From the NCBI GenBank assembly GCA_013400975.1, contig WBMZ01012211.1, positions 1 through 64,000 on the forward strand: a stretch of DNA of 64,000 nucleotides. Direction: 5' to 3'. The position numbers and the translations under genes were made by a program. Shown here one piece after another: positions 19,467 through 31,109 of this stretch; within the stretch, counting starts at the first letter, position 1, and every line of letters begins with the position of its first letter. The notes under the pieces were generated by a model, which was given only the letters and a program-made list of their open reading frames with translations, had not been told where the DNA came from and searched no databases. This stretch comes from Atrichornis clamosus. Its lineage: Eukaryota; Chordata; Aves; Passeriformes; Menuridae.

Positions 19467-21671
19467 TGCATGGAAGAAGACCTGGATTTAATGGGAAGAA
19501 GCCAGGAAGCTGGGACAGATGAGGGAAAGCTGAACAACACAACAACAGGGAAAAGAGAATTCATTTCTTATGGAGAGACGGAATATTGGAATAAAAATGA
19601 GGGAAGCGTTGTGTGCTCTCCCTGTTTCCTCAAGGGAAAAATGCACTTTTCCTGCTGCACTTCCCTAAACACCAGGGCACCGTTTGCCTTTGGAAATAAG
19701 GTTCTGTTTCCAGTTAAAAGACCGTTCCTAGAACAAAAAGTGTTTCCTGGGCTCCCTGCAGCCATGGGAGGAGGGTTGGGGCGAAGCTCTCAAGGCTCAC
19801 AAGAGGCTGAGTGGAAAATGAAAGGGGCTTTTTTTTTTGTTTGTTTGTTTTCTTCCAAGGAAACTGCCAGAGGGGAAAGGGCTGGAAATCATCCTGAACC
19901 GTGCACAGCAGCACGGTTGGACTAAAAACCCCAACACTCTGCAGGGAAGGTGGTGGATGAGGGATTTGGAGAAGGGAATTTCAGGCACTTTTAGACATCC
20001 AGGGCCCCCCTCCTCTCTTAGAGCCAAGTCTTTATTTCTCACCTTCAAGAGCACGAAAAGAAGACCAAAAAAAAATTCCTTCTTCAGTCTCCATGAGACG
20101 TCTTTTGTTCCACTCTAAAGGCACAAAATCTGGAAAAATCATTTACTCCCTCTCCAACTGAGACTGGCAAACTGACAGCTCGGAGAGAAAGCCACTTGCA
20201 CATTTTATTCATATAATATTTTTAAATTATACGAGCTCTGTTTGAGTCTTGACATTGAATATAGCCCAGTCAAGGGAGAAATCCAGCTTTTTGGAGCTGC
20301 TACCAATATACTTCAGCATTTGCTGCAGAGACCTAATAAAGAACACAAAATTCTTTATTTTTATACCTAATCCAGAGCCCACATTTCCTTACCAGGAGAA
20401 GGCTGGAGTGGCTTATGCAGCAAAACTGTTGGCACAGATGAACAGCCATGTTTGACCTGGGATTAAAGAGCAAATTCAACTCATTCCAATTAAAAATCTG
20501 ACCCTTTTTCAGATGCTTTGACCTGGTGCAATAAGGGTGACAGCAATCTGGGTAATTGCTCTGGATCCATTCCACCACGTTTTCTCTTCTCTGACGGAAC
20601 ACGGGGATAAATTTTATCCCTGGAATAAAACTACGGCTTAATGGACGGTCCGCAATGTTTTAAAACCCCTCTCCCACAGCTCTTATCACCTGAACTCTCT
20701 GCTATCAGCAGAACTGATCTGTGCTTAATCACCCCCAGTGCAAAGATGGATTTTTCTGCCTGCTTCGTGCAGCTTTCTCAAATCTTGGAATTCTCATATC
20801 CCGTGCAACGAGTGATTCCCTCCCATCCAACACTTTGGAGCAGCCGTGTTTCAACTGGGAAACCTCACCAGTGTCTGACATTTTTCCTCGTGGGATTTAT
20901 CGTCACCACCTGCGGTTTTCTCCTTCCCAGTGGGCTGGATTTTGTGGCCACCACGGCAGCACAGCCTTTCCCTGAGGAACGAGGCAGCAGGGATGATGGA
21001 TGGATGTCTGCAGCTCCGCAAAAAACCCGGGATGACGGATGGGCCCGAAGAGAAAGATGCCATCCTTTGATTAAAACAGAAATTAATTGATGGGCCGGGA
21101 GATGCAGATGATGGCTCGGGGTGGATGGAGAGGCGGGAAACGCTGGCTCAGCAGGAAAGGGGAAAAGGAAATGAAAAACTTGGATGTCACCTGGATCAGA
21201 CAGCAGCAGAAGGCTGGAGTCAGCAGCGCGTTCTCCAAACACCCTGAGGGATCCGTTCTGCTCACACTGAACAAGGACTCCCCAAGGAGGTCCAGCTTCC
21301 TCCAGGTCACCAAAATTTAGGGACTGTTGGGCGAGGAGTCAGGAAGGGAGGCCAGTGGAGAGCTCAGAGCAAGGGGATGGGTTCACTAAGCCTGAAAATC
21401 TTCACTTCCTTCACACCTGTGAGTAGGAACTGGATTTAAAAAGGAATTCTGCACGTTTAGCTGCAATTAAGTAATTGCTGCGACTCTCTGACGAGCCAGG
21501 GAATCAGTCTTGGCACACAGGATGAACTTCCTGCCTTCCTTCCCCGTTCCCTCTGTAACTTACCCGAAATATCAGCTGGAAAACTTTGTCCTGCTCCTTT
21601 CTACACCAGATCAAAACAACCCAGGCCCACCAAGTTTTGGGCACGTGAGAGTAGGAGGTCAGATGGTGGCA
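19467..21671. other. AT-richer single-copy region, no gene recognised
   Basis: Contains a T-rich run with GTTTGTTTGTTTT near 19830-19850 and a candidate conserved block at 20180-20560. Open frames (19458-19925 plus, 20641-21090 plus) have no recognisable domain. Confidence 0.5.
20180..20560. promoter_or_regulatory. Candidate conserved non-coding block
   Basis: Includes CATTTTATTCATATAATATTTTTAAATTATAC, CAATATACTTCAGCATTTGC and AGATGAACAGCCATGTTTGACC, with few CpG or GGAATT words. The minus strand is open across 20333-20602 (89 codons, Cys-rich), which I do not recognise. It could be a constrained element or an old exon. Confidence 0.3.
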
Positions 21672-22048
21672 CCCAGAATCTCAGAATCCCTGAGGCTGGA
21701 AAAGTTCTCCGGGGTCATCGAGTCCAAGCCGTGCCCCATCCCTACCCTGACCCCAGCCCAGATCTCTGAGCGCCACCTCCAGGCACTCCCTGGGCCCCTC
21801 CAGGGATGGGGACTCCAACACCTCCCTGGGCAGCCCCTCCCAATGATTAACAACCCTTTCCATGAGGAAATTCCTCCTGGTGTCCAACCTGACCCTCCCC
21901 TGGCACGACTTGAGGCCGTTTCCTCTCGTCCTGGTGTTCCCTGGGAGCAGAGCCCCACCATTCCTGGCTGCCCCCTCCTGCCAGGAATTGTGGGGAGCCA
22001 GAAAGTCCCCCCTGAGCCTCCTTTGCTCCAGGCTAAACACCCCTAATT
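21672..22048 (-). mobile_element. Older CR1 subfamily, minus strand (about 375 bp)
   Basis: Begins CAGAATCTCAGAATCCCTGA, then GGTCATCGAGTCCAAGCC, CTCCCTGGGCAGCCC, CAACCCTTTCCATGAGG and GGCACGACTTGAGGCCG. It ends with CTCCTTTGCTCCAGGCTAAA. The tail differs from the ATTCCATG type, suggesting a different subfamily and an older insertion. Confidence 0.87.
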
Positions 22049-22937
22049 GCCCTTTCCCACCAATCCCAATAATCCTGCCCAGTCTGGAGACTCCAGTTTG
22101 GAATCTGCCACAGCAAAACGTTTCTCCTCCTCGAGCCCAGCGAGGAAGTGAGGATAATATTCCCTTTTCCCTCTCTATTTAGATGAAATCTCCCTGATGG
22201 AAGGAGTCTCCTTGAGCCTGACAACAACATCCTGATCTTTGACACGCACCATAACACAAATATTAAACTCAATTACCATTCCATTCATTAATGTGCTGCA
22301 TCCAGAAAATTTCCGGCAATTTCCACTCAAGAAGGTCCGGCTGTTTTTATAGCTCTCCTCATTTATCCCCAATGGCTGCAATTTTTTGGGATTATTAACA
22401 AACTCGAGGCAAAAATAAGGTTTTATTAAAGTTTCACTTGACTTCAGCCACAAATTCGGCTCTGAGAAACTTAAATTTAGGTCTGGGATGGAGCCTGCAA
22501 AAATTTGGAGACCCCAAAGTGGGGGGAAATCCGTGATGAACTTGGAATTAATCCCAACAATCTCAACTACTTATTTTTTGCCTTTTATTGATGGAACTCC
22601 TTGTTCCTGGATAACTCATTCCCAGAAAATGGACTGAAATATCCCAAGTCCTGCACAGCTCTCGTTGACACCATTTCCTAGGACAACTTAATCAGAATTA
22701 TTTGTCTGATAATTATTTTTCAGATACCAGGACAGGCTAAACAAACTCCAGGCTGCCATAAAGGAGCAGGAAGCTTTAATTAAATTTTATTTTGGACATC
22801 AGGCTCCAGCATCTTCTCTTCCCTCTCCAAAACCCTCCTGATTCCCAGGCGTGGGAGAAAGGACCAACGGGAATTGCTGTTATAACACAGAAATGGAGCT
22901 TTTAAACCCAGAGTTGGTGCAAGAACACGATTTGACT
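22049..22937. other. AT-rich single-copy sequence
   Basis: Includes a candidate conserved block at 22165-22465 and an AT-rich stretch at 22680-22800 with TAATTATTTTTCAG and TTTAATTAAATTTTATTTT. No exon is defined. Confidence 0.5.
22165..22465 (-). promoter_or_regulatory. Candidate conserved block with protein-like open frame
   Basis: The minus strand is open from 22453 to 22175 (92 codons) in AT-rich DNA, where stops should be common. It includes the stretch EFNICVMVRVKDQDVVVRLK. I do not recognise the protein and cannot define splice sites, though ATG-GTAATTGAG inside it could serve as a donor. Alternatives are a conserved non-coding element or chance. I place it as regulatory or unknown rather than as a CDS. 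Confidence 0.25.
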
Positions 22938-22997
22938 TCTGTGAGGGTGGGGAGGGGCTGGGATGGAATTCCCAGAGCAGCTGTGGCTGCCCCTGGA
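22938..22997 (+). mobile_element. CR1 internal fragment, plus strand
   Basis: Reads TGTGAGGGTGGGGAGGGGCT to GCTGTGGCTGCCCCTGGAA. It lacks the 3' tail, so it was broken after insertion. Confidence 0.8.
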
Positions 22998-23002
22998 ATA
23001 AA

Positions 23003-23222
23003 TATTGTGGAATTATAGGGTGATTTGGGTTGGAAGGGACCTTAAATCTCACCCCATTCCCCCCTGTGCCACGGGCAGGGACAGCTCCCACTATCCCAGG
23101 TTGCTCCAACCTGGCCTGGGACACTTCCAGGGATGGGGAGGCCACAAATTCTCCGGGAATTCTGTCCCCACCCTCACAGGGAGGAATTTCTTCCCAATAT
23201 CCCATCCAACCCTGCCCTTTGT
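23003..23222 (-). mobile_element. CR1 3' end, type A, minus strand
   Basis: Tail TGTGGAATTATAGGGTGATT, then TTGGGTTGGAAGGGACC and the usual blocks to CCCAATATCCCATCCAACCC. Adjacent to an oppositely oriented fragment covering part of the same consensus, so these are two separate events. Confidence 0.9.
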
Positions 23223-24371
23223 GTCCGTCCTCCGGGAGGCTCGGTGGGAGCATCAGGCAGGATGGGGAATCCAATCTACTCTTCCCTTCCCTCTGCTGCA
23301 CCTCGGATTCTGCCGAGCCCTTTCCAAGGATCACCCCTTCTCCATCTCTTTCTTTTCAATGGGAGAAATGAGCATCTTTTCCTGAATTATGCACCCTCCA
23401 TGAAGCTGGGAAGTGCGTGGAAAGGAGCAAAGGCTGATGGGCAGAAGGTGATAAATCCCTCGATTATTCCATTTGCTTTAAGCCGTCTTTCCGTGTTTTC
23501 TGCTTTTGGTTCTTTAAAAACACATCCCAAATTCTGCCGGGTCAAAGTTCCTTCGTTTGGAGTTTTAAAGAAGGGCTTTGGAGACGATCAAAACCCGCGG
23601 TGAATAAAAATTCTCTATTTAGGTAAAAAGTCTTCCTAATTGATGCTAATCAATGCAGTGTGTTCAGCTATTGTCTTTGGCCATAAGGCTGGAATATACG
23701 GAGCAGGGAGTAATTGCTGCTGATGGATGCACACGGAGTTATCCCATGCTCCATTTGTACCACGTCCTTTTTATTTGCATGAATAAAACAAACCCCAGAC
23801 AATCATTAAAGAAATATAAAACCACAGAACGGACTCTGGGCATTACAAGTTCATTTTCTTTCATTTCTCCCTGGTTTGTTTTTGTTTTTTTTTTGTTTTC
23901 CCCGGAGCTCGTCCTGTGGGCCATCCTCTCTTTGCATTCCTGTTCAGCCAAGTGGATTTCGTGGCTGTGCCACGGGAGGGTTGACAGGGTGACAGCAGCA
24001 GCGAATCCCGAGGGGGGGAATTCACCAGGAGAAGGGATATTTATTCCTTTATCCGAGAGGAGCTGAGGGGTGAGCACAGAGATTTTGTCCGTGATCATCA
24101 GCGAGGGGTGAACGGCCTGGAGCAGCTCCCGCTATCCCTGGAAGGAGATCAGCAGCCCGCAAAGGGCTGGAATGGCCGCCATTCCCACCTGGAGCTCTTC
24201 CCAGGGAGTTTTGCACCCACAGCCCATCAGAACTTTGATCCAGAGGAAGGTGAGAGTGGGAATGAGGAAATCGATGCTGGAAGCGGCAGGAGGAGGGAGA
24301 GGGGAGAGGGAGCAGCTGCTCAGGGAGAGGAGGAGCCCTCAGGGAGAGGAAGAGGGAATTCTCACAGAGCA
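23223..24371. other. Single-copy sequence with candidate enhancer
   Basis: The left part is ordinary. 23600-23830 is a candidate regulatory block. A T-rich run lies at 23878-23900. The right part (24080-24370) is purine-rich, with GGGAGAGGGGAGAGGGAGCAG. No exon recognised. Confidence 0.5.
23600..23830. promoter_or_regulatory. Candidate conserved non-coding block
   Basis: Contains CCTAATTGATGCTAATCAATGC (two homeodomain-like cores in a near palindrome), TTTGGCCATAAGGCTGG, a TTATTTGCATGAATAAAA octamer-like site and CAGACAATCATTAAAG. Motif density and composition differ from the flanks. Function is inferred. Confidence 0.33.
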
Positions 24372-24755
24372 CGCATGGGCAGGGACACCCCCCACTGTCC
24401 CAGGTTATTCCAACCCGGCCTTGGACACTCCCAGGGATCCAGGGGCAGCCACAGCTCCTCTCGGAATCCCAGCCCAGCCCCTCCCCACCCTCACAGGGCA
24501 GAATTGCTCTCCCATATCCCATCAAATCCTACTCTCTATCAGTTTGAAGCCATTCCCCCTTTACCTGTCCCTCCATCCCTTGTCCCAGTCCCTCTCCCGC
24601 TCTCCTGGAGCCCCTTTAGGCACTGGAAGGGCCCTGGATCCTTCTCTTCTCCAGGTGAGCATTCCCAGCTCTCCCAGCCGGGCTCCAGAGGGGCTCCAGC
24701 CCTTGGAACATCCTTGTGGCCTTTCCTGGTCTCCCTCCAGCAGCTCCAAGTCCTG
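24372..24755 (-). mobile_element. Long CR1, type A, lacking its 3' tail
   Basis: Starts inside the element at CATGGGCAGGGACACC and continues through ATCAGTTTGAAGCCATTCCC, CTCTCCCGCTCTCCTGGAGC and TTCTCTTCTCCAGGTGAGCA to CCCTCCAGCAGCTCC. Loss of the 3' end is not expected from target-primed insertion and implies later deletion. Confidence 0.9.
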
Positions 24756-25861
24756 AATTAAAAACCAGAATTAAATCCTGACCCCCAGCCCACATCCTGC
24801 TCATCCCAAACTCCCCGTTTTCCGTGTTTCTGGCACAGCTGCTCGTTGAAATTATCTCCAGCTCCCCGGAAAACAAAACAAATCCAAACGTGCCTCATCC
24901 CAGCAGCCCCATTTCTCATTCCGCCGCTGACAACACCTAATGAAGTGGATAAATGATTAATTAAGAAACAATATTTCTTTACAGAAGCTCGCTCTTGGGG
25001 GGAGAAAAGCGAATCCCTTGATGCTGTTGTTCACTGGAATGTTTTCCTCTATTTTTGGTGAGTGGGGAAGCTGGAGCAGCACGAAGGGAAGCGGAGCCGT
25101 GTTTGATGGGAGCAAGAACAATAAATAACCCTCCAGATAAACCTCCGGGTGTTCCCTGCCTCTGGAATTAACTCCTCTGCCACTCGGAGCTCCAGGAATG
25201 GGATTTGCTGCTAATCCCGGGCTAGGGAAAAATTATACGTCCAAAAGGGGGAAAATGGGGTCATTTTTGGTCATCCATGTGGGTCACGCGGTGCCCAAAG
25301 CAAAAAGTAATTGGAATAACACAATGCTGGACCTTTTCCTCAAAGAAAATCATTCCACAGCCTTCCCATTCCTGCATACGCTGACTGTGGCATCAGGAAT
25401 GTGGAGCAGGATATTAAATCCCTCAAATTATTAATTTCTGGAAAAGCCCAGACTCTTATTAATGACACACAATTAACAGTTTTAAAAGACCCATCAGAAA
25501 GCTGCAGTTGCAAACTCTGACTCCGGTTCCCCCCTGCAGTGCTGAGAGACGACTCCCTAATCCCTGTTAATTAAGATATTCATAATAATGCCAGGCAAAA
25601 ATTTTGGAAAGAGGCGTTTCAGGGTTCTCATTCCCGCTTAGGAAGGAATGGCAGTGGTTGGAGCCACATTCAGAGCTCGATTAAAAAAGTAAATTTCTGA
25701 TGTACAACTTTATTTCTTTCTGTGTTCTGGTGTGGAGCAAAGGAGAAGATTATTAAAAATATAATTCACACATCAAAGTGCAACAATAGGAATAGGTCAA
25801 GTCAAGCACGTTATTCCAGGCAATGGGAACCAAAACACTGGATTTTAGCTTGGAATTTCGC
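24756..25861. other. AT-rich single-copy sequence
   Basis: Includes TAATGAAGTGGATAAATGATTAATTAAGAAACAATATTTC (24936-24977), with ATTAATTAAG and ACAATA words typical of homeodomain and Sox/Fox sites, and a second AT-rich block at 25560-25790. No exon recognised. Confidence 0.5.
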
Positions 25862-25972
25862 GGATTCATGGATTGGTTTGGGTTGGAAGGGACATTTAAA
25901 GGCCATTGAGTTGTGCCATGGGGGATACCTTCCTCTAGACCAGGTTGCTCCAAGCCACATCCTGTTCCTTAA
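25862..25972 (-). mobile_element. CR1 3'-terminal fragment, diverged
   Basis: GGATTCATGGATTGGTTTGG, then GTTGGAAGGGACATTTAAAGG, GTTGTGCCATGGGGGATACC and CCAGGTTGCTCCAAGCCACATCC. More diverged than its neighbours and internally deleted. Confidence 0.85.
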
Positions 25973-27626
25973 AGGAATATTTTCCTTAAAAATACCAATT
26001 TTTTTTCAGCCAGCAAACCCAGTAAAAACACCTCAACAAAGCTCTGACCCCATGACTTGAGTTTTCCTCTAAAGAAAACCCCTCCCGGTGCTTCCCATTT
26101 CCTTCCCATTCCCAGCGTTATTTCTGGGAGAGCAGCTCTTGCTCAAACTGCCGTGCTCACGTTGATGCCCCTGCAGTTCAACCCCTGCCTGGCCCTTTCC
26201 TTCAAAAATACATCCCTTTTTTCCCTGTGTTTTTGGGGATGTCTAGCGTGAGCTCAGAGCTCGAGGTCTCTCCCAGCAGCACCAGGAGCCTTTGGAACGG
26301 TTCCACTCCCATCTTCTCTGGGAGAGAGCAGCTGAAATCAATCTCTTTGCTGCATTCCCCCTCTCTCCTTTCTCATTTCTCTTTCCTCCCTCACCCGAGC
26401 CCGGAGGTGCAAAAGCCATTTTTCGGGAGCCGAGTCCCTGGCAGGATGATTTTCCACTCGATATTCCTTCCTTGCCTCCAGCTCCACACACAGGGAGCTC
26501 CCAGCTCCCACCTCGACATCCCTGCTGATATTTTTCAGCTGTGCATCCCAAAATTAAACAAATTCCTTGCTCCTCCATCACTCCTTAACCTCAGTGGCCT
26601 TTAGTGCTTTTTTCCCCCCCTCATGACCCAGTGGAATTCCCGTTGCATCCAATTCCTCCAAAACTCATTTATCTTGCTTTTTTTTTTTCAAAGCCTATTT
26701 CCCAACACATGGTTTGCCCCCAAAGCAGAGATCCTTGGGGCGTTTATTCCCTGCCCAGCCAGAAAACTGGGATGTTTCCCTGCGTGTTTTTCCCTGCTAA
26801 GGATTCCAAAGCAAATAGCTCTGGATAGAGATCATTAAGCCTTAAACGATCTATAAATTCCTATTAAAAGAAGAATACACTTAATTCATTTCCCCAAATC
26901 TCCACCCCAGACTGCTTCTGACTGTGCCAAGCTCCATGAGGATCAATAATTCCAGCCTGATTGCAATTCCATTCCTGCTCAGGAACAGTCACTCTCCATC
27001 CCAGGATTTCTCATGGCCTCATTGCTTTCGTTCCTGAACATTTTCTGGAAAAAGCAACCACAACAACAAAATCCTCAGAGGTTTTTTCAGAGACTCCTCC
27101 AGCTCTGCCCTTTTGGGGAAAAGCATTTTCTGCTTGAAACGGGTTTTGTTTTGTTCTTTTTCTTTTCCTTGGATAGGTGGGAACAGGGGAGAAAAGGGTC
27201 AGGAAATGTTTCTCCGGAGCAAAGCACCCAACGTGGATAAAACACATTTCCCTCGGCTTTGAAGCATCACAACTCCAGGCCAGGTCTCAGCAAATCCAAC
27301 TTTTCCATCCCAGTCACTCCCTGCAGACTTGTTTTGTTCTGTTCTGGAATTTGGCAAAGAAATATCCATGGTTTTCCCAAAAAACACCCATTAATGCTGT
27401 TGGATCCATCCAGGTTTTCCCTCAAAAACAGGACCCGTCCCTGGCTCCCAGAACGGCCTTGGTTCTCCCTGGAGGAATCCTCTGTGGTGCTGCAATCCCA
27501 CCTGGGCCAGGTGAGTGCTTGTTCCTCTGCTTGGACACCATCCCTGAGCACAGAGCCCGGCTCATCCCGCTGGGATGTGACCCAGGAGAGCACGTGGGGA
27601 TGGCAGACGGCTGCAGGCACAACTCA
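25973..27626. other. Single-copy sequence, no gene recognised
   Basis: Pyrimidine-rich plus strand (TTTCCCTCTC words) with short T runs at 26678-26690 and 27148-27165. A plus-strand frame entering the next CR1 (27177-28112) is half CR1 antisense and not a gene. Confidence 0.5.
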
Positions 27627-28050
27627 TGGAGTCATGGAATGGTTTGGGTGGGAAGGGACCTTAAAACTCCTCTTGTTCCACGGGCAGGGGCACCTCCCAC
27701 TGTCCCAGGGTGCTCCAGCCTGGTCTGGGACACTTCCAGGGATCCAGGGGCAGCCACAGCTCCTCTGGGAATTCCATCCCCGCCCCCCGCCACCCTCGCA
27801 GGAAAGAATTTCTCTCCCATATCCCATCAAATCCTACTCTCTATCAGTTTGAAGCCATTCCCTGTGTCCTGTCCCTCCCTCCCTTGTCCCAGTCCCTCTC
27901 CAGCTCTCCTGGAGCCCCTTCAGGCCCTGGAAGGGGCTCTGAGCTCTCCCTGGATCCTTCCCTTCTCCAGGGGAACACCCCCAGCATTCCCAGCCTGGCT
28001 CCAGAGGGGCTCCAGCCCTTGGAGCATCCACTGTCAAATCCCCCAAGGGA
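27627..28050 (-). mobile_element. Long CR1 3' end, type A (about 425 bp)
   Basis: Tail GGAGTCATGGAATGGTTTGG, then all standard blocks through CAGTTTGAAGCCATTCCCTG, GAGCTCTCCCTGGATCCTTC and CCAGAGGGGCTCCAGCCC to CCACTGTCAAATCCCC. Confidence 0.92.
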
Positions 28051-28650
28051 TGAGGACCCCACCACTGCCCTGGACAACCTGTGAGAGGCCTGGACTACCT
28101 TTCCCACGCTGAATTTTTCCCTAAAAACGCCCCAGTCTCTGGGGAATTCAATCCTGGGGCTGGAATGAGAGCGGGGAGGGGACCATGACTTGTCTCCCTT
28201 CACTGAGCAGCCGCCTCCTGTTTTTCCAAGGACAGCTTGGAGATGTTTCATCGTGCTTAAACAGCGGAGACAAAGCGATGTTGACACGGCACAGGGACTC
28301 CCCGGGCCTGCTCTCACATTTTTCACACTTTATTACCCAGGATCTTCCCCACCACCTCCAAAACGCCCCGGGGAAAACATGAGGAGATTAAAAGAAAAGC
28401 GATTGCTTAATATTAGAATGAAATAGATCCAAACTCACGGGCTGGTTATGGAATAATAATTACAGCCAGGAGAGGCCCCGAGTCCTCCAGCAGCTTTATC
28501 TCTCTAAATGAATTTGTCCCATAAACAGTTTTAGTAATCTCATTAGCAGTTAATAAAAGTCATTAACTACGACACCACCAAGAGCAGTTTGGGGAGGAGG
28601 CTGGGTGTGGGTTTAAGTGAAGGTTTGGAGTTCAAATCCAAAGGTGTGAG
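28051..28650. other. Single-copy sequence with AT-rich regulatory-like block
   Basis: 28400-28570 is AT-rich with ATTAGAATGAAATAG, GGAATAATAATTACAGCC, GTAATCTCATTAGCAGTTAATAAAAG and TCATTAACTACG. Several TAAT cores in 170 bp suggest a conserved element. No exon recognised. Confidence 0.4.
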
Positions 28651-28799
28651 GAGTGTTGTCCAGGGATTTTGTGGATAAACCATCCCTGGAAGTGCCCAAG
28701 GCCGGGTTGGAGCAACCTGGGGCAGTGGAAGGTGTCCAGGGTGGAACAGGCTGGTCCTTAAGGTCTTTTCCCACCCAAACCATTCCACGATTCCATGAA
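28651..28799 (+). mobile_element. CR1 3' end, type A, plus strand
   Basis: From CCATCCCTGGAAGTGCCCAA through GGAGCAACCTGGGGCAGTGG to CCCAAACCATTCCACGATTC and CATGAA. Confidence 0.9.
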
Positions 28800-29948
28800 A
28801 ATGTCAAAATGCACCGGACTCAGGGATGCTCTTTGCCTGCTCTCCCCTGCCCTGTGTGTGTTGGACAGACAGAACAGGGATCCAGGAGTTTAAAGCGGGA
28901 TTTGCACCCCGAGGATCCACTGGGTTTGGATGTTTGGCTCTGAAATCCCCCCCCTCCTCACACTCCTCACCTCTGGGGGTGCCTGGCTGAGCTCTTCGCT
29001 CCTAAAGCAGGGACAGAAAAATTGGTTTTCCTCATCAGTTTCCACAAAACCCGAAAAACCACACAGACAAATTGAAAGGAATCGAAGGGGAAGAGAAAGC
29101 CAAGCCACGCATCCTCGATCCGGATTTTTACAGAGCAATTTTCAGGGGAAGGAGGACGTTTGATCCCCAAATCCCACATTTAGTTGTTTTCAGCCACGGC
29201 TGATCCACGGGAGGCTGCGTTTGACCCCCACTTCCCCTCCATCTGCCTCTCCTCCCCTCCAGCCTGCTCCCCGGGATGCCACTGGCACAGAAATCCCGGA
29301 ATAAATGCCTTGCCTCCCTCTGTCTGGGCTGAAGGTGTTCTTGCAGGGGCCTGGAAAAATCCGCAGCCAGGAATCCATGGGAGCTGCTTTGCTCTGGGCT
29401 GACTCCGAGACATCCTGAAAATTTAATGTGTTTGGAGAGGCAGGAGGTGCCTCTCTGGGAGGAAATGTCGCCGCCGCACTGGAGACAGAGGCTCTGCAAA
29501 CACCGCCCCAAAGGATGCCTTTGTTTTCCCTTCCACCGAAAGAGAGGGAGGCAGGAAAAGAGAAAGGAAGCGGCTGATTTGTGTCAGAGGACGGGTTTGA
29601 CGTCCCATTCCCAAAAATGTTTTGTTAGGAGGAGAAGTCAATTAATTTGATGGATCCCTCTGGGCGAGCACAAACGTGCTCAGGCCTCTGACAGGGGCAG
29701 TGCTGGCAGAATTCTCCGGGCTTTTTGTGGGGCTGATCTGGGAGAGGCCGGGATGCTGCGGACGGAAGCGGAGCCTGCGTACGGAACACGGAGCTCACGT
29801 CAGAGAGGAGTCTCTGCAGGGAAATGCAGGGAAGAATCATCCCGAGGGTGAAAAGCGGGCAAGGGCAGGGAAAGAAGGGATCTACTCAAGCAAAACCATC
29901 TGTGCTGGGTGTCAAATTTATCCTCGGTTCTGGGTTTTATGGTTATAA
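28800..29948. other. Single-copy sequence, no gene recognised
   Basis: Overlapping open frames on both strands at 29128-29513 are mirror images of stop-poor sequence. No domain recognised. Confidence 0.5.
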
Positions 29949-30063
29949 AGCCACAGAGTGCTTTGGGTTCAAGGGATTTTAAATCCCGTCTCATTCCATG
30001 GGCGGGGACACCTCCCTCTATCCCAGGTTGCTCCAAGCCTAATCCAGCTCGGCTTTGAACACA
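29949..30063 (-). mobile_element. CR1 3'-terminal fragment, diverged
   Basis: CCACAGAGTGCTTTGGGTTC, then ATTTTAAATCCCGTCTCATTCC, GGGCGGGGACACCTCCCTCT and CAGGTTGCTCCAAGCC. Confidence 0.83.
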
Positions 30064-31109
30064 CGTCCTGGCTTTGAAAGGCCCCGGACAGGGTGTTTTA
30101 GCCAAATATTCTGCCAAGGTTGTTTCCTCCCAGACCTCTCAGGGATAATCTGGAGTCGGGACCTTGGATTCAGGGCCACAGCTGTAAGAGGAAAATTGCA
30201 TTTACACCCCACACCAGCACCCAGATCCCTGCACTGCACCCGGGGAACCACCCGGAGCTTCCCCCAGCCCTGGAATTACTGAGGGAAGCACCGAAACCTG
30301 CGAGAAGGAAACCTGTGGTGCCCTAAAAACGTTACAAATTCCTCCAAGCGGAGAACTCGTGTTACCGAAGCGTCTGGGAATGTTGCAGACACTTCTCCTG
30401 TCCGACCCGCGACCTCTTCTGCACGACTTGGAGCTGCTTCAAGCCGTGCGAGGAGATAATTCTCACTCCAAAGGACCCGTCCACGAGGCAGTCAGAGGAG
30501 CGAGAGCACATCCACATTTCACATTTGCACAGATGACTCGATCCGCACGGAAAGGAAAAATCTGTTGGCCACCGAGAGCAGGGCAGGAGTTCAGGGCCAC
30601 GCTCCTGACGCCAGCAAGGATTTTGGGCAATTTTCTTTCCCTCTGAATGCCTCATTCCCACAGATTGAGCTCTTCCTCGAGGATCTGATGCGAATTAAAA
30701 GGCTCGGAGCTGCTGCGCCGAGACGTGAAATGTTATTTATTGTTTTAATGCTTTTGCCCATTACTGCAATTTTGTCTTGTCGGAGCATCTCCGTCGTGTC
30801 ACGAACTTCCGGGAGGTCACAGCACATCCCAGAGCCAGGCTGGGGGTCTGTGGCATGGCCAGGTTGTCCCTGGGACATGAAAACGGGGACGGAGGCACAG
30901 GGCAGGTGCCTTTTGGGTTTCCCAGTTCCAGATTTTTACAGGGAACCAGCGGTGCCCAAAATGAGGGGGATATTCCTGAATACCAGGATTATTCTCCCCC
31001 TTTAGCAGCTGATGGAGCACATCTGTTTTTATTCCCAAGCCCAAGGTTTCTGTGTTGGGAGAGGCTGCGGAACTGAAGCCCTGAGTAAGGGCAAACTTTG
31101 AATCCCAGG
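30064..31109. other. Single-copy sequence, no gene recognised
   Basis: 30350-30760 is CpG-containing yet free of repeats and open on both strands (30359-30646 plus; 30661-30362 minus). It could be a constrained element. AT-rich words TGTTATTTATTGTTTTAATGC lie at about 30730. Confidence 0.45.

Noticed and set aside
27177..28112. 311-codon plus-strand open frame
   Set aside because: Its second half is the antisense translation of the CR1 at 27627-28050.
28630..28650. GTTCAAATCC word resembling a tRNA B box
   Set aside because: No A box at the right distance and no cloverleaf could be folded around it. Similar words at 42890 and 10290 failed too.
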